Source: Neocallimastix lanati (nom. inval.)
Taxonomy: Eukaryota > Neocallimastigomycota > Neocallimastigomycetes > Neocallimastigales > Neocallimastigaceae
Assembly (NCBI GenBank): GCA_016946835.1
Contig: JACVTC010000101.1
Location: 623,693 to 687,692 of the forward strand
DNA length: 64,000 nucleotides
Reading direction: 5' to 3'
In this document: positions 60,219-64,000 of the stretch, one piece after another
Numbering within the stretch: the first letter of the stretch is position 1
How the letters are laid out: every line of letters begins with the position of its first letter
Made by a program: the position numbers and the translations under genes
The notes under the pieces: model-generated
What the model was told of the DNA's origin: nothing
The model's database searches: none
Seen by the model: the letters and a program-made list of their open reading frames with translations, nothing else

Positions 60219-61197
60219 TGTAATAATCATACTAAGTTCTATCACTAAATATGATTATTAACTTCAACTTAATGACTAATTCATTAAGTTGAGAAATAAA
60301 ATAAAATAAAAACTTTACCTAAAAAGAGAGTTTATTATAAAATTAATTATAATAACAACACAAAAAGTAAAAGAAGGAATATTTGGATAAATTTGGTTTT
60401 TAAGAAATATGTTTTTTTGAATAAAATGTTTTATTAATTTATTAAAATTTAAAATATAAAATTGCTATTATTATAACTATATTTTTATAATAATAACTCT
60501 TGATTTCTTAAAGGGAAATCAAGAGCCATATTTATATTTTTTTATGGAAATAAGGTTAAATAAAAAGGTTTTCTAATCTTAAAAAATATCTTATCTAGAA
60601 AAAGATTAGAAGAAAAACTAGATAAGTTTTTTGATCGATATTCTATTCATATCGATCATCGTATATATTAAGTAAAACAAATATATTATTTTATATTTGG
60701 ATAAAACCTTAATATATCGATTTCCTAAATTTTAATTTAGATCATCTAATAAAAGGAAAAATCAATAATAACCGGAATGATCTAAATTATTCTATTCTAT
60801 CTTTCTAAATATTATTTTTAAAATCTAAGCTAAACTTATTAACATAAAACTATCTTTAAACTAGAATACAGAATTATAAAAAATACAGAAAACTTATTAA
60901 TTGTTCTTTTAAATGTACAATGTAAAAATAAATAAAACTAATGTTTACATTAACTTGATAATTAAATGAATAACTAAATAAAATTAATAATATTAATAAG
61001 TGTACATATAATAATTATTTAAATAAATTTTTCTAATATTATTTAAGTGTATGAATAATTGCAATTATAATAAATTTGATAATAATATCTCAATGTATGA
61101 ATTAATTATAATTTAAATAAATTTATAATTATTATCAATAATTATAAAGACTAAGAAATAATAATTATTTATTAGTAAATAATTATTATTTCTTACA
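60219..61197 (-). repeat. E4 5' LTR (979 bp)
   Basis: A second copy of the LTR at 48468-49441, with the same ends and the matching target duplication on its right. The bases just inside it (minus strand ATAATAACTCTTC) do not look like a standard TGG-type primer site. Confidence 0.93.
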
Positions 61198-61202
61198 TGT
61201 TG

Positions 61203-62019
61203 ATACAATACAGCTAGAAATACGCAAGAAAATTAACAAAAGAGAAAATCCTGTTGAAATTATAACTGAATTGAAATCTCAATTTCAGTATTTACATTTC
61301 AATAGTTAACAAATATTATTTATTTACTTATAAATAATATATATATTTAAATAATTAATAATTAATATAAATTCTTATTTAATATTTAAGGAATTATCTT
61401 AGGCCTAAATATTCTGAGAATATTAGTAAATAAGATTTATATTAATAATTTCAATTATCTACATATGACGTCACATGTATTTATTTATATTATGTTTATA
61501 TATATGTTTACATCATATATATTAACTACTATTTTTAATTATTCAAATTAATTATATAATTATAAATTAAATTTATTTAGTTATATTAAATATTTTAAAC
61601 ATATCGATATTGTTATTATCTTAATATTTTATTAATATTCATATTACTATATTATTAATATCTTATAATTAAATATTATTATTATGTAACTTACAAAGTA
61701 TAAAAGAAAGATGTAAAAATCTATCTTTTATGTTCTTTGTAAGGTTATTGTACTTACAATAATTATATACTAATAATTCAATAAATAAATATTTTCATAA
61801 ATCCTTCAAAGAAATTATTATTTAAAATATTCTTAGATATTAAGTGTTAAATAACTTAACTATTTATCTTATATTATTTTTATATTATTATTAATTAATT
61901 ATTGTTGGATTATTAATATATAATTCAACATATTAACCTAGTAACGTTATTAATCATAAAACTATTTTATATCTTAATTTTAACAATAACCTTACCCTAG
62001 TTTTGGTTACTACTTTAAT
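61203..62019 (+). promoter_or_regulatory. E5 leader with CRE-like site, TATA box and hairpin
   Basis: This region follows the right copy of TGTTG. A short coding-like stretch (EIRKKINKRENPVEIITELK) ends at a stop near 61308 and has no partner I can identify. Further on are TGACGTCA (61466-61473), a TATAAAAG box (61699-61706) inside an inverted repeat (CTTACAAAG at 61690-61698, CTTTGTAAG at 61735-61743), and AATAAA signals near 61780-61790. That layout resembles the promoter and poly(A) core of an LTR, so part of this region could be a second, unrecognised LTR rather than leader. Confidence 0.4.
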
Positions 62020-63092
62020 ATGTCTTTTTACAATAATGTATGGGCTGACATTGCTCCAATGTCAGAAGTTAATAAATTAAGGTCTGACGCCCAAGTTACT
62101 GTATCCGAATTGCTGTCTTCTGTTAATGATAGTTTTTTATTAAAAGAAGATTTTAATGAATATAACAAGGACTTACAAAAAAACTTTATACACTTTACAA
62201 AGATAATAAAAATATTATTAATCAATTATCTAATTTAACAAAAATTTTAGATGAAAAGTTAAATATAAATATTGCTACAAATGATATTCCTTCTACTAGT
62301 CAAACACAAGAGGATAATGTATCTACCACTACTAGACGTGATGATGACAATGATGTTATTATGAGGAATGCTTTTCAAACCGTTTACAACAAGTTCCTGA
62401 ACCTGGATTTTTCTCTGGAGATACTAAAGAAACTGATCTATTCTGTCAACTTTGTGAAGATACTTTTAAAACATATCCAAATTCAGAAGCTACAGAAGAT
62501 ATCAAAATTAACTTTATTAAATCCCGTTTGAGGGATGGCGCTCGTAATTGGTATCTAGCTACGTACAAGGATACTAACCCAAAACTCTTTCTGAATTGAC
62601 TACTGAATTAAGAAAAGCATTTTCCAACGTTGCAAGCAAAAAATTAGCTAAGATTCAATTAATAAAATTGAAACATAATTATGGGAAAATAAATGATTAT
62701 ATTGAACAATTTAGAACTCTTTCGAATGGTCTTGGATTCAGTGAAGAAGCCTTAGTTTTAATTTTTTATAATGGGTTACATTCAAAATTCCAAGAAGTAA
62801 TTGAAGAAATGGAAGAATTCCCTGTTGATCTTGGTACTATTTATACTAAATGTATTTTACTTGAAAATACATTAAAAAACAAAAATCAAATAAAACAAAT
62901 AATGGTAATTCAAAACTTTTTAGAAGCAGTAATAATAAACATTCAAAACACGTTAGTACCCATATTAATCATGATAAAAAATTATAATTCTAATAACAAT
63001 TATAATAACAAAAGTAATTATAATAATAATTACAATAATAACAATTATAATAGTAATAAAACTAGTAGCAATAATAATAAAACAAAAAACTA
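62020..63092 (+). pseudogene. E5 Gag (frameshifted)
   Basis: It starts at ATG 62020 (MSFYNNVWADIAPMSEVNK). Frame shifts occur near 62185, 62395, 62585, 62900 and 62985. In between is the retrotransposon Gag core: PEPGFFSGDTKETDLFCQLC, INFIKSRLRDGARNWYLATY, then LTTELRKAFSN and HNYGKINDYIEQFRTLSNGL. It ends in an Asn/Tyr/Lys-rich tail without a zinc knuckle, with a stop at 63090-63092. The conserved layout identifies it as Ty3/gypsy-type Gag. Confidence 0.8.
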
Positions 63093-63139
63093 AACTATGG
63101 ACTTCAACAGAAGTCCAATATAATAAAAAACACAAGAAT

Positions 63140-63772
63140 TCTTCATTATTAATTTTCCTACATTTAATAATGTAGTAAATAAAAAATTACCTTCAACTTT
63201 CCTTTTATTTGATACATATATTCCAACAACATTTTCAAATAATATAAAAAATATTAAAAATGATAATAATAAATTAAAAACTGAATCGATGTTAGATTCA
63301 GGCTCCTTCTGTAATTTTATTACAGAAGAATTAGTAAAAACATTAAAATTGAAAAAATATAATTTAAAATCAAAAATTTTAGTCAAAGAATTTCTGGTGA
63401 TACAACCCAGATAAAGAATTATGTTTGGCTAAAATTTCAAATCAAAATTAATGAAAATAAAAGAGTTTATTTTAAAAATTTCAGAGAAAAATTTTTAATT
63501 TCGAATTGTATCCCAACAAAACTACTTTTGGAAACCAATTTATGAGGAAGTTTAATATTCATTATGACTATGATAAAAACTTCCTATATTCTTATTTAAA
63601 TTCTCACTTTTATAACAAAATTAATAAAAATACTAATAAAAATCCACAATATTATTCTCGGTTTAATTCAGTGATAAAAAGATTTTTAAAAAATTATTTT
63701 TTAAAACATAAATTCATAAAAAAATTTAATTATACAAAAATTCAAAAAATTTCAAAAATTTTAATCAAATAA
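63140..63772 (+). pseudogene. E5 Pol N-terminus: aspartic protease (frameshifted)
   Basis: The motif ESMLDSGSFCNFITEELV lies at about 63283-63336. After further shifts a second frame starting at 63506 carries FGNQFMRKFNIHYDY, which resembles the end of gypsy proteases, and then Lys/Asn-rich sequence to a stop at 63770-63772. No reverse transcriptase motif is reached before the window ends. Confidence 0.6.
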
Positions 63773-64000
63773 ATTAAATTTTAAACTTAATAATATAAAA
63801 AATTTCTTCATAAAAAATTTAATTTTTTAACCAATAAAATATTTTTTAAATTAAAAAACAATCACCAAAATAAAAATATAAAATTAATAATAAATTTAAC
63901 TATAATTATTTAATTTATTCATTTTTAACAAATAAAGAAAATTATGAAGAAGATATTGAAGATATAAAAATCGAAAATATTCCGCTTCAATATCGAGATT

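Larger units (their letters stand above)
48468..61197 (-). mobile_element. E4: Ty3/gypsy LTR retrotransposon, split by E3
   Basis: The two LTRs, 48468-49441 (3') and 60219-61197 (5'), are bounded by TGTTG at 48463-48467 and 61198-61202, a perfect 5-bp target duplication. Subtracting E3 leaves a 7.1-kb element: 5' LTR, leader of about 0.9 kb, gag, pol, 3' LTR. Reverse transcriptase before integrase is diagnostic of Ty3/gypsy. Gag and pol are both free of internal stops. The LTRs differ by about three substitutions and nine indels by eye. The copy can no longer be copied because E3 interrupts its leader. Confidence 0.95.
61203..64000 (+). mobile_element. E5: Ty3/gypsy element, right part (Gag and protease, cut by window end)
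   Basis: On the same strand as the LTR at 47835. It carries a gypsy-type Gag and a retroviral-type aspartic protease, in that order. Reverse transcriptase, RNase H, integrase and 3' LTR would lie beyond 64000. Many frame changes show it is an inactive copy. Confidence 0.65.

Overview
The window looks like nuclear DNA of an extremely AT-rich, low-complexity eukaryote. Long homopolymers, (TTA)n and TTTA arrays, short AT-rich introns with GTAA donors, Asn-rich proteins, a fungal-style GATA factor and cysteine-capped LRR proteins together fit an anaerobic gut fungus (Neocallimastigomycota) best. A dictyostelid-like amoebozoan is the main alternative. Nothing in the window is bacterial.

Region 1 (1-10145, + strand) is the 3' part of one very large LRR receptor-like gene. 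I resolve 38 exons by hand. Thirty-three encode exactly one leucine-rich repeat each. Four larger exons encode a cysteine-rich C-cap fused to a cysteine-rich N-cap. The last exon carries a final C-cap, a charged linker, one transmembrane helix and a cytoplasmic tail. Every internal exon starts and ends in phase 2. The exons fall into blocks related to one 11-exon unit, so the protein is several capped LRR solenoids in series on one membrane anchor.

Region 2 (10146-16079) is low-complexity DNA. It holds short protein-like islands on the minus strand (about 10.8-13.74 kb), a ten-copy minisatellite near 12.2 kb, and a single-exon GATA zinc-finger gene on the minus strand (14994-16079).

Region 3 (16080-35563) is about 19 kb of simple-sequence DNA with no gene I can define. 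It contains several satellite arrays, a perfect 34-bp palindrome and a few short coding-like islands. One island resembles the C-terminal motif of the neighbouring GATA protein.

Region 4 (35564-64000) is a retrotransposon cluster. A Ty1/copia element, here called E1, lies on the minus strand at 35564-41496 with both LTRs and a TATAT target duplication. A second copia element, E2 (+), starts at 43598 and is broken at 47834 by a Ty3/gypsy element, E5 (+). E5 is split by another gypsy element, E4 (minus, 48468-61197, target duplication TGTTG). E4 is split by a third copia element, E3 (+, 54192-59842, target duplication ATTTA, LTRs identical by eye). This gives four nested levels, E3 in E4 in E5 in E2. 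The insertion order agrees with LTR divergence: E3 shows none, E4 shows about 3 substitutions plus several indels. E5's second half runs to the window end, so its 3' LTR and the missing reverse transcriptase of E2 should lie beyond 64000. All three copia elements carry the same primer-binding site, which matches the anticodon arm of tRNA-Lys(CUU) and points to half-tRNA priming.
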